A stretch of 64,000 nucleotides of DNA, taken from Kocuria sp. (lineage in GTDB: Bacteria > Actinomycetota > Actinomycetes > Actinomycetales > Micrococcaceae). The notes under the pieces are model-generated. The model saw only the letters and a program-made list of their open reading frames with translations, was not told the DNA's origin and made no database searches. Positions 63,914 to 64,000 of the stretch are shown in pieces (the first letter of the stretch is position 1; each line of letters starts with the position of its first letter). The position numbers were made by a program, and so were the translations under genes. The stretch covers positions 109,972-173,971 of the forward strand of contig NZ_JAUMTZ010000003.1 of NCBI RefSeq assembly GCF_030530945.1, written 5' to 3'.

Positions 63914-64000
63914 CATTTCCGCCCCGGTCCGCCAGCGGTGGTTTGCGGCGGCGCCCGGGGGGGGGCGGGACGGACCTCGCACCGACACCTCGCACCGGCA

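Noticed and set aside
1..64000. CRISPR arrays, insertion sequences, integrases, att direct repeats
   Set aside because: Looked for regularly spaced repeats, transposase or integrase motifs and matching direct repeats around the low-GC island, and saw none.

Overview
The window is chromosomal DNA of a high-GC actinobacterium. Codon use, the IspH, RmuC, LysR-substrate-domain and MhuD-like proteins, and the three-gene succinate dehydrogenase point to Micrococcales, probably a Micrococcaceae member such as Kocuria. That placement is inference from protein style only. No rRNA, CRISPR array, insertion sequence or prophage is visible. Two tRNA genes are present: Ala(CGC) and selenocysteine.

Layout. 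1-3.2 kb: TetR regulator with a DMT exporter, then an MFS sugar porter. 3.3-5.1 kb: pyroglutamyl-peptidase, FkbM methyltransferase, tRNA-Ala. 5.2-11.3 kb: LysR-substrate-domain protein, MscS channel, CorA transporter, NUDIX hydrolase, betaine-type binding lipoprotein, aminotransferase. 11.3-16.4 kb: exonuclease VII (xseBA), membrane protein, ispH, rmuC. 16.6-20.2 kb: a translationally coupled set of ABC ATPase, ABC permease, histidine kinase and response regulator. 20.4-21.5 kb: ychF.

From 21.5 to 27.1 kb the sequence is accessory. It holds a visibly lower-GC P-loop ATPase gene of unknown role, a GNAT pseudogene with an internal stop, a TPP riboswitch feeding a thiC that has lost its start codon and its C-terminal half, a second frameshifted GNAT pseudogene, and an unrecognised 428-residue protein. 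Core genes resume with a dicarboxylate-type permease, sdhCAB, a cupin/MhuD-like pair, YciI and GNAT proteins, L-lactate dehydrogenase with lactate permease, then oxidoreductases and amidohydrolases (37.2-43.7 kb). A YkvI-like transporter interrupted by TGA, a HhH-GPD protein, small stress and redox proteins, and two tandem glycosyltransferases follow (43.9-50.8 kb).

The most coherent system is at 51.6-61.7 kb: a selenocysteine-containing formate dehydrogenase (fdhA with in-frame TGA and a SECIS-like hairpin, fdhB, NrfD-like membrane subunit) beside the whole selenocysteine pathway (selD, tRNA-Sec, selA, selB). FdhB carries an unusual cysteine-rich insert. The window ends with a DUF3072 protein, an esterase-like hydrolase and a Mug-type DNA glycosylase.

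A window-wide pattern is that at least 17 start codons on both strands lie 6-8 nt after a TANNNT box (an 18th follows CATAAT). This is the signature of leaderless transcripts and helped choose several starts.
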